Both the position numbers and the translations under genes were made by a program. Source: Rhinopithecus roxellana (lineage: Eukaryota; Chordata; Mammalia; Primates; Cercopithecidae). Taken from it: a stretch of 64,000 nt of DNA. Of this stretch, positions 26,546 through 39,078 are shown piece by piece. Position 1 is the stretch's first letter, and each line of letters starts with the position of its first letter. The notes below the pieces were generated by a model, which saw only the letters and a list, made by a program, of their open reading frames with translations, searched no databases and was not told the origin of the DNA. Location of the stretch: assembly GCF_007565055.1 (NCBI RefSeq), contig NC_044564.1, forward strand, positions 74,544,563-74,608,562, written 5' to 3'.

Positions 26546-28009
26546 TTTTTTTTTTTTACATATTGTGTGAAAATAATGTATCATACCATATGGGAACTTT
26601 TTCATTATTTTAAGATCTTTAAATTCAGGTTTTGTTTCTTTAAAAATGGTATTTTTTCAAGTTCCAGGAATTACCTTGACACTCAAGATGTTCTCCTGTG
26701 AGCACATTTAAGAGAATATCCATTTATCCACTAAAATGAAATGCTCACTTAAACTTTCTATTATCATGACATTTTAGAGATACGAATTTAGTTTTACAGA
26801 TTCTAAAACTAATAATTACAAAATAAACAGTACAAAAAGACAAAATCAGAATAACTAACGGCAACATAGTTGTAAATGTATATAATCCCCCAAATGACTT
26901 GGAAATGATGATCTGTGTTACACATTTGAGGGAATTTGACTGATGTTTTTATCTTTTTTGTTTTGTATGTGAATAAAAATAGCACAGACCCAAGAACAGC
27001 CACATGGTGCCATGAGAGAACATAAGTCACAAAGCACACAATTAACAAAACAGTATCAAGTCAATACAAATCAGTTAATTTTGCTAATGACTGTCATGCA
27101 TGGTAAAAAATAGACAAGCTCCCTTCTGGCAGAATTAACAAGCACACTACCTAATATGGAGCATAGAAATGATAGTAAACAGGAGATAAGAAAAAAACAA
27201 GAAGAGAAGTAATGAGGAGGAGGTGGAGGAGAGAACTCATTTACCATAGCTTATACACAGACCCCATCGTTTAGTCCATCAGTAACATCGAGACTGCGAT
27301 GTGATGGAAGAAAACTGCAAAAATAAGTGCTTAACACACACATCCCAGCAGGGTCCAAAATTAGGTCACAGCAATCCCAAACACCTTACTGGGGAAAAAA
27401 AAAGGTAAACCTATTGACAACTGTTCTATACAACTGTTATCCAGGTAGTTATTAGGGAGTCAGTCCATATTTTCAAGTCTTGACAGCCCTAGTTTTACTT
27501 CTTTTCCTTTTATGAACTACTTGATTCCTTCCCTTTAAAAATATCAAAACAAATATCTTTGGTGTTTTCAAGCAAAAAAGAAAAAAAAAGTGCTCTTCCA
27601 AATGAAGAGTACTTTTTTATTCCTTTTTAAAAATGTATTGACTTTCATATAATTGTATTTTTGGTTATTCTGGGGGAAAATTCTAATTATTTCATTTAGC
27701 TTTTCTCTCACCGGTAGCAGAAAAACCCATAGCTATTTCACATCAGGTTAAGGCAGTAATGTTCAGCTAAAAATTAACATTTATCCACCTCCTCTATGAC
27801 TGCTCCCCAAATCGCCCCTACTATGGGCTGCAGATCCAGGGACAGATACAACCAAGTTTCTGCCATCAGCTTTGTAAGCCATTGTGGGAGACAAGCATAT
27901 AAATACATATAAAAATACCTAATTCAGTTTAACATTTACTGACCCCAAACACCTTCCAGAATCCTCGGATTAGGTGGTTTCTCTTATTTAACATGACTAA
28001 CTAATTTTT
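26546..28009. other. Unassigned sequence with one imperfect hairpin
   Basis: No gene or clear repeat. A near-perfect inverted repeat, about 15-bp stem with one mismatch and a 5-nt loop, lies at 27584-27618 and would fold as an A/U-rich hairpin. Confidence 0.5.
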
Positions 28010-28014
28010 TGGAA

Positions 28015-28318
28015 TTGAAAGTCATTCACTCATTCATACAATAAATAATTTTGGGGTTCTACTTAGTATATGCCAGGCATTTTTCTAGTTACTGGGGGTG
28101 CCTAAGATAGAAAACAAATCTGCCTTCATTGAGCTTACCTTCTGTTGCTGGGGGAAGGAAGAAAAGCAATAAACTGATTCTATAATCTCAGCTGTACTAG
28201 TTGTTAGGAAGAAAAACAAGGCGAGGGAATAGAGAGTCATTGGTGATTGCTGTAGACAGATAAATTACAAAAGCCCTATTTACAAAAGTGACGTTATTCA
28301 GAGATCTGAAAAAATTAT
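28015..28318 (-). mobile_element. L2 LINE fragment, interrupted by MLT1
   Basis: The reverse-complement L2 3' end is seen as 'cattcatacaataaataatttt', 'tatgccaggca' and 'cttcattgagcttacctt'. It continues into upstream L2 sequence with 'gacgttattcagagatctgaa' at its right. Possible continuation appears at 28780-28860, beyond the MLT1 insertion. Confidence 0.75.
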
Positions 28319-28746
28319 ATTAGTTTTCTAATGTCACTATAACAAATTACCGCACAGTGACTTAAAACAACAGAAAGTTATTATCTTACAGATCACAAGT
28401 CTGACATGGGTATCACTGGACTAAAAGTAAGATATCGGCAGGGCTGTATTGAGGTCCTTGAGGAAAAATGGGTCTCTTTGCCTTTTCCACCTCTAGGGGT
28501 TGTCCACGTTCTTTGGTACATGGTATCTGTTATCTATCTTTAAGCCAATGAGTCAAGTCTCTTCTCACATTTCTCTTATTCTGTTTCCAACATTACATCT
28601 TTATATGCTGTTCTCCCCTTTTCAAAGTCCTTACTGTTGATCACACCTCCAAAATTCCTTATGCCATGTATAGTAAAATATTCACAGGGTCCAGGAATTA
28701 GACCATGAGCATCTTTGGTGTGGGCTGTATTATTATGTCTACCACA
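28319..28746 (-). mobile_element. MLT1 (ERVL-MaLR) solo LTR
   Basis: The reverse complement starts tgtggtagac and ends gacattagaaaactaata. In between it follows the MLT1 consensus order: 'ggaccctgtgaatattttac', 'catggcataaggaat', 'ggaaaaggcaaagaga', and the TAAGATAATAA polyadenylation region near the 3' end. It sits within L2 sequence. It is a solo LTR with no internal region. Confidence 0.88.
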
Positions 28747-28756
28747 GAAATAAAGT

Positions 28757-28776
28757 TATATATATATATATATATA
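28757..28776. repeat. (TA)n microsatellite
   Basis: About ten TA units. Confidence 0.95.
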
Positions 28777-28982
28777 ATCTAGGGGCAAGTACTCAAGTCA
28801 GAATAGTAGACAAATGCAAAGGCAGTGAAGGAAAAATTTTATGTAATATCACATGTAGTTCCTGATTCTAAGGCCACAATGAACATTATTTAGTCATTAA
28901 ATAAGTGAATGAGATGTGTTGCCCACAGTAGTAACCAATGCATTTTCCGTTGTCTCATTTCCGCCCTTTTCTGTGTTCTCAT

Positions 28983-29034
28983 CCTTCCTCTCTTTTCTCT
29001 CTCCCTCTCTTTTCTCTCTCCCTCTCTCCCTCCC
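28983..29034. repeat. CT-rich low-complexity tract
   Basis: Almost pure pyrimidine, built from ctctctc and ccctctc repeats. Confidence 0.92.
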
Positions 29035-30309
29035 ACTTTATTAGAAACAAGGGTGCTATAAACACTTAAAATCTAATGCTTGGGGAATGCCAGTGATGTC
29101 CTTAGGATAGAGGCACAGTTGTTTGAAAATATTACAAGATTCATTTTAATGTCAAGAAATCAGCTCTAGTCTAATGATTCTTCATGATGCATGTCTTGCC
29201 AGTTTTTAGGTTATGATTTGGCCAGAAGAAGGGCTGTAAAAAACATATAGAAGATTATGTGCTATTCTTTTGATCTACTTCCATATGGTTTGTAAAATTC
29301 ACAGTTAGATTGATTGGTTCCCCAAGAATTTTCAATTTTATCAGATGAAGCTATACCCTGTAGCCCTTGTCACGCTTGTCAAGACCACACACCAAATATG
29401 AAGACAAGGTTACTACTTATCCCTTCTAATTTCTCATAAGAATGTCAAAAATCTTACTTCATATTCAACTTTTACTAACAGTCACTGAATTACTATTAAA
29501 TCTGGTTTCTGCAAGTTATTTTATCTAATTCCTACATCTACCTATTAATAGGAGTTAAATTCTTTTTTATGTACTGTAGAAAATCAAGTATAGACGGGTC
29601 AACAAAACAAGATACACAAGATGGATATAATAAGCTACTGCTTACAAAAGGCAAGAATACAAATATGTGTCTTATGTGGGGTAGGCATTGCTTGTTTGTT
29701 TTTAAAGTAGGAAAAATTCAAGTCAAAAATTGAAATGGTTTTCTATTGAGAAACTAGTTGCTTATAGAGGAGAACAGATAGCTGGATTTTGAAAAGAATT
29801 TAGACTTCTCTAAATTTGTAGATTTGACTCTGGAACCATATAAACCTTTCAAATAATTTTAAAGCAAAGCTAAGTATATAAAATAAATCTACAAAATAAT
29901 AGCACAGTTAAATAAATAAACCTATCTTTCAAGTTGCTGGCATGGCTACATAGAAAGAAGTTATTTCAAATGATTTTAAGACATGGTAATTTGACTGTAC
30001 ATTCTGAGAATGAAAATAATAGAATAAAAACTATTAAACTATTTTTAGTATTTATATTATAGATAGTAGTGTTAGCATTATTATTCTGAAAATGTTACGT
30101 GTGCAAAGTGAAATAAAATGAATGAATAATTATGATGCGTTGCTGGGTTCTTGGATTTCTCACTCTGGAAGAAAGATGTACAGAATTGGGGAGATTAAAT
30201 GGAAGTCCATGATCCTGAATTTGAATGGGAATTAGCAGTATGAGCTCATGTCATTTTTTTTCTTTAAAAACAACAAGAAAGCTTATATTAGATCTGTTTA
30301 GAGAAGATC
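29035..30309. other. Unassigned sequence
   Basis: No gene, RNA or identifiable repeat. Confidence 0.5.
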
Positions 30310-30372
30310 AGTGGAACACAAGTCACTTTTGGATTCTAGCAAATGCTTAATAAACGCAAGCTATTATTCTCT
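30310..30372 (+). mobile_element. MIR 3'-end remnant (weak)
   Basis: The segment 'gcaaatgcttaataaacgcaagctattatt' resembles the MIR/L2-type terminal 'gtgctcaataaatgttagctattatt'. It is short and weak. Confidence 0.4.
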
Positions 30373-30690
30373 CAGTTTTGAGTTGTATTGCTAAAATATC
30401 TTACTGAGAAAGAGGAGCTAAAATTCAAGCATAACCAGCTGCTGTGAAAACATCATTTTTCCTGAACTCCTTGATTAAGAGCACTTTAATTCATAATATG
30501 TTAATACTAAGCAGAAACAATAATCTTCATGAAAAGAATGAATTCTCCTTCGTCCGTAGCAGTAGGTGCTGGGGCCGGACAGTGAAGTTTTATCAGGAAA
30601 TCCAATTTTAGCCAATAAAACTTTTACATCCTATATGTAGGCATTTTCTAAGAACTATGAACAAGTAGTCAACTTATTTTTACTTTCATC

Positions 30691-30996
30691 TTTTTTTTTT
30701 TTTTTTTTTTTTTTTAATGACAGGGTCTCACTCTGTTGCTCAGGTTGGAGTGCAGTGGCGTGATCTCAGCTCACTGCAGCCTTAACCTCCTAGGTTCAAG
30801 GAACTCTCCCACCTCAGCCTCCTGAGTAAATGGGTCTACAGGCATGTGCCACCATGGACATCTAATTTTTTTATTTTTTTAGAGATGGGGTTTCACCCTA
30901 TTGCCCAGGCTGGTCTCAAACTCCTTGACTCAAGTGATCCATTCACCTAGTCTCGAAAAGTGATGGGATTACTGGTGTAAGCCAACACGTCTGACC
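30691..30996 (-). mobile_element. AluJ, full length, with 14-bp target-site duplication
   Basis: An antisense Alu with a long T-run (A-tail) at its left and both monomers present. Divergence and diagnostic sites suggest AluJ. The exact duplication ttactttcatcttt flanks it at 30680-30693 and 30997-31010, with the T-rich end overlapping the tail. Confidence 0.93.
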
Positions 30997-31599
30997 TTAC
31001 TTTCATCTTTAATTCTCTTTCCCACTGTCTAATAGAAAGCATCATGAAATTTCCAAGTACAAATAGAGGTCTGCATGAGAGAGAAAAATAATTGCCTACC
31101 AGTAAGGCTGTCCAAACTAGTTTAACAGCATTCCTTGTCAGACCACAAAATGAGTATCAAATAATCGCTGTGTCAGGATCACATCTGTTTTTGTTCTGAT
31201 TTTCTTTTACCCTGATCTCATTCTTACTGTCTTTATTTTCTCGTCTCTGAAATCTTAAACCAAAACTTTCCACTGTCTCACTGGAAATGACATAGCACAT
31301 GAAGCCATGTATGAGCTACACTGATAGCTTGATTTTTAGTTATTTCAGAAGATTTGGCTGGATTTTGTTTAAATTACTAGTCTTTCATGTTTCTTATGGA
31401 ACTATGTTTACTTCTCGCCACAGCCAATATGGTGAGAAGTTCATTAAAATATGTTCAATGTCTATTTTTCTGGAGAAAGTTCTAAAGTACATGCCTTAAA
31501 CTTTTGGAAAGTATATACAGCATTTCTGTGTGAATATATATGCATGTATATGTAGGCACAGTGTATAGGAAACAGGCAGAGGGATGAGTGCACATTGGA

Positions 31600-31690
31600 A
31601 GTATGTAGACATGAATTCTAGCTTTGATGCTATTCATAACTTTGAAATGTAGTTTTGGGCAAGCATCGCATCTCATTTTCCTTGCTTTTT
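31600..31690 (+). mobile_element. MIR fragment
   Basis: The segments 'gacatgaattctagctttga' and 'gggcaagcatcgcatctcattttcc' follow the MIR core order. The copy is diverged. Confidence 0.5.
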
Positions 31691-32340
31691 AAATGCTTAC
31701 TATGTGGTAGGAGCAGAGTGGGAATGGTTAACAGAATGACTAACATATACTCTTTGCCCTTAACTCCTAATCTACATAGTCTAGTGAGAAAATAAACAGG
31801 TAAATTCAAAGTCATGGGGAAAATTAGCACATATGCATCTGTGCCCTGCATTCATAATATAATTCAAATACAATAACAACTTAATGACATATGTACTATT
31901 ACTATTTGCATATTGTAAACAAAATGACTAAAACATAGATTTTAATGACTTTTCCAAAGTCCACTAGTTATTAAATGCAGTGATTCAAAGTTAGGACTGT
32001 TTGACACCAGAGCACCACTTTTAAACATGATGCCATACTGCCTCCCTTATCCATAACTACAATACTATAGCAATAATAGAGGTAAGAAAGAGTGCTAGAG
32101 TTTTCTTTTTGTTTCCTTTGGTCCAGAAACTGAAGAGAATAGTTCTTTTAGAGAAAATTGAAGTGACATTTGAACTTGGCCACTTGAGGAAGGAATTGAT
32201 AATAAAACCTAGGCAAAGAAAAGGGAAAACTTCAGAGAAAGATGATATTACTGTGGCTAGGCTTTAGAATATTCAGGCTAGTCTGGTGAACATGATGAAA
32301 GAATCCTAGATATAAGGAAAGAAGTATCAGATTGGGGGAA
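31690..32340 (-). mobile_element. L2 fragments flanking a MIR
   Basis: The left part ('atgcttactatgtggtagg', then 'gaatggttaacagaatgac') and the right part ('agtgacatttgaacttggcc' and 'aatattcaggctagtctgg') read as successive segments of reverse-complement L2 3' sequence, separated by the MIR at 31900-32046. Confidence 0.55.
31900..32046 (-). mobile_element. MIR, antisense
   Basis: The segments 'ttccaaagtccactagttatta', 'cagtgattcaaagttagga' and 'gatgccatactgcctc' are the MIR core and 5' end in reverse complement. Confidence 0.75.
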
Positions 32341-32361
32341 CATTCTAAAGAATCATATATA

Positions 32362-32508
32362 GTAGTGCTTCTCAAATTTTAATGTGCGTGAAAGTTACTT
32401 GAGGTGTTTATTCCAATGAAAATTCTGACTAGAAAAGTCTGGGGAAGAGCCTGATAGTCTGCATTTCTAACAAGCTCACAAGTAATGATGTTCATATTTT
32501 GAGCATCA
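32362..32508 (+). mobile_element. MER5A-type hAT MITE
   Basis: The start 'agtgcttctcaaattttaatg', the middle 'gcatttctaacaagctcac' and the end 'attttgagcatca' correspond to the full MER5A consensus, including its 'cagtggttctcaaa' inverted termini. It is nonautonomous and has no ORF. Confidence 0.85.
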
Positions 32509-33885
32509 AAATTGTATACCATATAAAGAAACATGGATTTTATCAAATATTGGATATGCAATTGAATTTTTATGGGCAAGGGAGAAATATGGTCAGGTTT
32601 CTATTTCAAAAATAAACAGCAATTTTTGCATCACTGTTCAGGGTGACTTTCGTACCTTCTATACAGAAATGCATAGGGCCAAGTAAGATATCTTAGGTTT
32701 TGAAATTATTTATTGCCAAAATATGCTAGACATTATTAGTTAGGATGTTCATCTATCATTGATATATAATCTTTTCAATATATACTAAAAGATAAATGAG
32801 ATAGGCATTCAATGATTCCAAGTGAAATACAAGATACTAAGTTGATTCACACCCTTCTATAATTTTTAGTTGCCAATAACCATGATCGGATGATTATGCA
32901 TTGATGGAAGTCTACTATTTGTTTGCCAAATGGGACAAATTTAGGCTTGTGAAGGAAAAGAAGACTGTTGTGCCTGCCAAATGGTTTAGACACAGCAAGC
33001 AGAGACTTAACCACTCAGCAGGGTCTCCATCCAATATCTACGCCTGCTGTGTGTGTGTATGTCCTGCACTTCAAAGAAGCCAGATTTGAACAAGAGCCCT
33101 TGAGATTCATAATCAGTAACTCCTACAGGCTTTACAAAGATATGCACCATTTGATTTAAAGGCATAGCAGTAACATAGCTGTAATAGGACAGGATATTTA
33201 TTTTCCCCAAAGGGTGGTGAGTCAAGGAAATATGTATTAAGTATTATTGGCGCACATACAAAACCTCTCATTAAGATCTAAAAGGGTATTCAAAAATATA
33301 TTACTGCTGCCATTTGCAAATTGGTCACTTGATGCACACAAAATATTTGCTCCAAATCACAGATTTTAACATGGAGGGTTGGGTATAAAAGACTGCTCTT
33401 TACATTTCTAGGAATTTAGCTTCCTTGAGGATAGAAGTAACACTGTGATTTCTCCTGTGATATAGATTTTTTAATTCCAAATGCTTAATGGATATTTCCT
33501 CTTTGATGTCTCTTCTGAACTCATGTTCTCGTGCTTTCATGTCCTAAATTTAACTTGTTAGACTTCTCATTACACAAAACCAAACATGTTCTCTTTCTTT
33601 TATATTCTTTCTCTGATTGCAACATAAAACGCATCCAGCTGCCCAAAGCCAAAAAAATAAAAGTAAGCCCTGACCTACAAATGCATGAATCTGATCCTAA
33701 TTGGCATACAAATTAGAGAATTGAGCTAATGTGCATACACCACACAGTTTCCAAGCTGAACTCTGGGTGCCACACATGGGAGACCGATCTATATAGCAGG
33801 GCAAACTTTAACCGTTGAGCTAACATTTGAACATAGCCCATGTAGTTGAGTTGGATATTCTGGCCTCAACCAAAACATGACAAGT
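32509..33885. other. Unassigned sequence
   Basis: No gene or recognised repeat. The overlapping short frames near 32900-33200 show no homology I recognise and lack any promoter or splice context. Confidence 0.5.
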
Positions 33886-35030
33886 GCCTGCAAAAATATC
33901 AACATTATCCACAGGATTTAAAAAGAACCCAGAGTTTCATAATACAATATTCAAAATGTCTGGGATATAATTCAAAATTACTCAGCAGAATATAAAGAAT
34001 CATGAAAATCTCAACTTACACACCAAAAGATAACCAACACATGCCAATGATGAAGTGATACAGATGTTGGAGTTATCTAATAAAGACTTTAAGGCAGCTT
34101 TTAAAGAAATGTTGAGTGAGCAACTTTGGAACAAACTTAGAATATCATAGCAAAAATATAATATAAAGAAAGCTCAAATGGTAAGTCACCAACTGAAAAA
34201 TACACTAACCAAAATAGAAAATTCACTGGAAGAACACAATAGCAAAATGAAGATAATATGTGAACCTGAAGCTATATCAATAAACCTTATTGAATCTGAA
34301 GAAAATAATGATTTTAAGAAATAAAGAGAACATCAGGAAACAATTGAATAATATGGTCTAAAATATGTGTCATTAGGGTTCCAGAAAGAGGGGAATAAAA
34401 AGAGCATAGTGTTAAAAAAAACTTTTGAAGAAATGATGGCTGAAAACCTACTAATTTCGGCAAATGCATAAACTTATATGTCCAATTGGTTCAGAGAACT
34501 GTAAACAGAATAGCCTCAAGGAAAGTAATGCGTAGACACATCATAATAATAGTAGTGAAAACAAACAAACAAAACAACAAAATCTTGAAAGCATCCAGAA
34601 AAATGACATATTACCAATAGGAAAATAAGGATTCAACTAACGGTATATTTCTCATGGAGACTAGAAGGAAATGGCACAATATTTTGAAAGTGTTGAAAGA
34701 AAATAATTGTCACCTCAATATTATTTATCCTGAAAATATCCTTCAGGATGAATGTGAAATAACATTCTCAGGTGGAGTAAAACTAAAATAATTTGTGGCT
34801 ATCACACCTATTTTAAGAAAATTGCCAAAAAAAATTATTTAGAGAATAGGAAAGTATACAGAAAGACACTTGGAAAATCAGGAATAAAGAGCAACAGAAT
34901 TAGGAAATGCCTGGGTAAATGTAATAAACTGTTTTTCCCTTGAGTTCTCTAACATACATTTGACAGTTGAAAGCAAGATGTTTAGCGTTAGCTGATGGAG
35001 TTATAGAGATGTAATATATAAGACAATTAC
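33886..35030 (+). mobile_element. HAL1/L1M ORF1-type fragment
   Basis: Sense-strand, strongly decayed L1 ORF1-like sequence. Landmarks are the 'cttgaaagcatccagaaaaatgacata' region near 34585, 'tttctcatggagactagaagg' near 34650 and 'tcacctcaatattatttatcctgaaaatatccttcaggatgaatg' across 34710-34752. These are equivalent to the L1 RNA-binding C-terminal domain. No ORF2 follows before the next element, which is why HAL1 (an ORF1-only L1 relative) is preferred. A truncated L1M is the alternative. Confidence 0.65.
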
Positions 35031-37067
35031 AGGCTTGTGACATCAGCAAGGTGAAATAGGAAGCCCTCATCTTGTATCCCCACGTAGTATCCATAATTTG
35101 ACAGCCATCAAGGGACAAAAGTGGCTTTGTAGGAACTTTAGGATCCAGGTAGGAGGTTGCAAAATCCCAGTGGAGCCCAAGACTGAGGAAGGTCATTTTG
35201 AGAAGGCAGCCCAAGCCTAAGTGACAGGCTTATTGACTATGTCCTGGAAACAGACCCAGAAGTAGTCCTCTTCTCCTGTGGACTCTATGGTTTCATTTGG
35301 CATTGATGCTTCCACCAGTGCATTCCACTAAGGAGACTGAGAGAAGTCACACCCATTGTACCTCAGATAACAGAAGGTCCTTACTGTGGACCTTGAGATG
35401 GCCCAGTAATTTGGCTTCAGGTCCAGGAACAGTCTTGCCTGTCCAGGGAGCCCAAGGAGGTATCTTGGGATCTGACTGCAGATCCTAAAGCAGCCCCCTG
35501 TGATTCAGTATTAGCCCCTTTTAGTCATGGTCCAGGGTCAATGTTACCTGCCCAGGAACATTCCCAATGAATTGGCAGGAACCCTCCCAGGGATCTGGCA
35601 GAAGCCACACTATCTTTTCATGTGGTAACAGGCCAGCTATCTGTGGACTTAACTGCAGACCCTGAAGTGTACATATCAAGCGTCACATATCATTTCTACT
35701 GACCAAGGTGCAAAAGGCAGGCTGGCCCTTCCAGAAATAAGACAAAATTGACACTCACCCAAGCCCCTGGTCACAACCACAGACCCCTCTGCCTACCCTG
35801 CAATAGCCACACAATCAGTTGTAACCCTATTTGACTACAGTCCCTGCAGTAATCCCATCAACCCACTCACTCAACATGAGAAGGCCTTTACTTGCCAAAA
35901 GCAAGCTATAAAATCTGGAATATGGGTTATCTCCTCCACATGCAAAATTAAAACACCATTGCAAAGCTACATGGATCACAAAGAGACTGGCAAAACTGAC
36001 ACTACCAAAGAAAACAAAGACCCAGTAACCAACCCCAAAGAAATAAAGATGTATGAATTAACTGAGAAATAATTCAGAATAATTATCTTACAGAAGCGGA
36101 GTGCAATGCAAGAGACACAGGTAAAACAACTAAACCAAATCTAGAAAGCAATGAATGACCAAAATGAGAAATTTAATAATGAAATAGAAACCATAGAGAG
36201 GAAGTAAACAGAAATCCGTAAGAGGGAGAATACCTTGCCAGAACTAAAAACATTTAATAGTGAACTTACAGCTGAGTTTAACATGCAAAAGAATGAAGAT
36301 GCAAACTCAAAGACAGGTCATTGAAAATACCCAGTTAGAGGAACAAAAAGAAAAAAAAAATTAAAAGCAGTGAAGAAAGCACATAGGACCTTTGGGACAT
36401 CCTCAAAAAATATATATACATTATGAAAGTTAAGAGGGAGATAAAGGTAAGGAAAGCTTATTTTTTTTAAAAATAAAAAATAATAATAATGGCTGAAAAC
36501 TTCTCAAATCTTGAAAGGAACAGGCACATCCAGATTTTTGAAGCTCAAAGGACTGCATGCAACATTATCCCAGGACACATTATGATCAAATTGTCAAAAG
36601 ACAAAGAGAACATTGTGAAAGCAGCAAGAGCAAAGCAATTTGTTACACGCAAGGGAACACCCCTAAGTCTATGAGTGGATTTCTCTGTAGAAGTCTTGTA
36701 GGTCAGGAGGGAATGAGATGATATTTTCACAGTGCTGAAAGAAGAAAAAATGCCTGCCAATAATAATGTTGGCTTTTTGTATAAAATTGTGTTTCAGATA
36801 TGAAGGAAAGATAAGTTCATTCCCAGAAAAACAAAAGCTAAGGAAGTTTATCACCAATAGGGCTACCTTACAAAATATATTAAAAGGCAGTCTTCAATTT
36901 GAAACCAAAAAATGCTAAATGATAACATAAAAATATATGAAAGTATAAAACTCATTGGTAAAGTTAAATATGTTGTTAAATTCAGAATACTTTAATAGCA
37001 TAATGGTGGGTCTTATTAAATCCAGTAAAAAACATTAAAGGCAAAATTATTAAAAATAATAGCTACA

Positions 37068-37403
37068 TGTCACACTCTGAATATGTCCCCAAAACTTCAT
37101 TATGTTAAAATTTAATCATCTATGTGACAGTATTAACAAGTTGGACTTTTTAGGATAGTTCTGCCCTCATGAATGAGATTAATACCTTTATAAAAGAGGC
37201 TGAAGAAATGTGTGCCCCATTAAACATGTGAGCCCATACAGAAGGCACCATCTATGAGGAGCAGGCCCTCACCAGATACCAAATATGCTACCATCTTAAT
37301 CTTGAAATTCCTAGCCTCCACAGCTTTGAGCAATAAATTTCTGTTGCTTATAACTTATCCTGTATAAGGTATTTTGTTATAGCAGCCCAAAGAGACTAAG
37401 ACA
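37068..37403 (+). mobile_element. MST/MLT1-class MaLR solo LTR
   Basis: It begins 'tgtcacactctgaatatgtcc', has 'ctgccctcatgaatgagatta' and 'cctttataaaagaggct' (promoter-like region) and 'gcaggccctcaccagatacc', and ends 'agcagcccaaagagactaagaca'. Candidate 5-bp duplications ctaca and ctata (one mismatch) flank it at 37063-37067 and 37404-37408. It is inserted between ORF1 and ORF2 of the L1M. Confidence 0.82.
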
Positions 37404-37421
37404 CTATAATTTTTTAATGGA

Positions 37422-38690
37422 TTCTCTTAGTACATTTGGGCTACCACAGCAGAATATTATCCCAGACTGGGTAATTTATAAAGAATAGAAGTTTATTGCT
37501 CACAGTTTTGGAGTGTGGAAAGCTCAAGATTAAGATTACTGCATTTAGTGAAGGCTGCTCTCCACTTTCAAGATAGCATGTTGTGTGTCCTCTGGAGGTG
37601 AACACTGTTTCCTCACAAGGTAGAAGGCAGAAGGGCAAAAAGGGGCAAACTAACTCTGTAACTCTGTCAAGTTATTTTACACAAACACCTAATCCCTAAT
37701 TCCTCAGTCTACTACCAAAGGCCACAACTCATGATACTGATACATCAATGATTGAATTGCAACATAAATTTTAGAAGGGGAAAAAAAACCCTCAAGTCAT
37801 AGTATTCTGTCACTGCCCCCACTCCCAAAATTACTTTTCTTCTCACATACAAAATACATTAATTCCATCCAAACAGCCCCAAGTCTTCATTCATTTCAGC
37901 ACTAAATTTAAAGTCTATTGTCTCATCTAAATCATATAGGAGTGAAACCTTGCTCAAGGCACAATACATCCTGAGGCAAATTTCCCTTCAGCTGTGAGAC
38001 TGTGAAATCAAACAAGTTAAGGGCTTCCAAAATGCAATGGTGGGACAGGCAGACGGTAGGCAGCCCCATTCCAAATGAAAAATGGGTAAGAAGAAAGGAA
38101 TAATAAATTCCAGTAAGTCCACACCCAGCAGGGCAAACAGTATTAAATCTTGAAGCTTGAGAACAGTCTTCTTTGACTACATGTCTCTAATTCCAGACAC
38201 AACTGGGCAGGGATTGGGTCCCCAAAGCCCAGGGTAGCCTTGTCCCCATAGCGTTTCTAGGTGCAGCCTATACTGCTCTCATGGTTTGGAGTTGGGTCCC
38301 TGAAGCTCTGCCAGGCTGGCATGGCATGGCATGCTGGAGGTTTTGCAGTTATGGGGTTTCATGGGCAGCCCTGTACCCACAACTCCAGTAAGCCTTGCTC
38401 TAGTGAAGGCTATCTGTGACAGCTCCACCCCTGTGACAGGGTTCTGCCATGGTTCCAAGACTCTCCAAGAAATCCTTTGGAAATATAGGTAGAGGAAGCC
38501 ATGATTCCACAACTTGTGAAGTTTATATGTCTGCAGAATTAGCACCATGTACACCAAGGTTTACTACCTGTTCTCACTGGAGCAGCAGCTTGAGTCTCAC
38601 CTTAGCCACTTGAGCCACAACTGAGGTGGCCAAGGAGTGCTGAATTGGAATACAGGAAGCAGAGACCTAAAGCAGCCTTGAGCAGTCAGA
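37422..38690 (-). mobile_element. MST-type MaLR: 3' LTR plus internal region, antisense
   Basis: The reverse-complement LTR occupies about 37422-37785. It starts with the inverse of its 'aagac...taa' 3' end, followed by 'gactgggtaatttataaagaa' and 'cacagttttggag'. Internal MST/THE1-like sequence runs to about 38690, with 'aaagtctattgtctcatcta', 'gacacaactgggcagggatt' and 'ctccacccctgtgac' as landmarks. The 5' LTR expected on the right is not found. The internal frame is fully decayed and no retroviral domain is recognisable. Confidence 0.75.
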
Positions 38691-39038
38691 CCTGGGGTCT
38701 CACAAAACAGTCAGAAAACAACAAAATGGAAATAGTAAGTACTCACCAACCAATAATTAAAAGTAAATGGATTAAATTCTCAATCAAAAGTTACAAAGTA
38801 GCTGAATGGATAAAAAACCAAGATACAATGATATACTTCTACAAGAGACTCACCTTAGCTTAAAGAACATACACAGAGTAGAAGTGAGGGGATGAAAAAA
38901 ATATTCCCCACAAATGATAACCAAAAGAGAGCAGTGGTGGCTATATTTAAAACAATTAAACCTTTAATCAAAACTTGTCACAAAGACAAATAAGGTCACT
39001 ATATAATAAAGGGGTCAATTCGCCAAGAGGATACAATG

Positions 39039-39040
<2 letters not shown>

Positions 39041-39076
<36 letters not shown>
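39041..39076. repeat. (AC)18 microsatellite
   Basis: Eighteen uninterrupted AC units within L1M ORF2 sequence. Confidence 0.97.
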
Positions 39077-39078
<2 letters not shown>

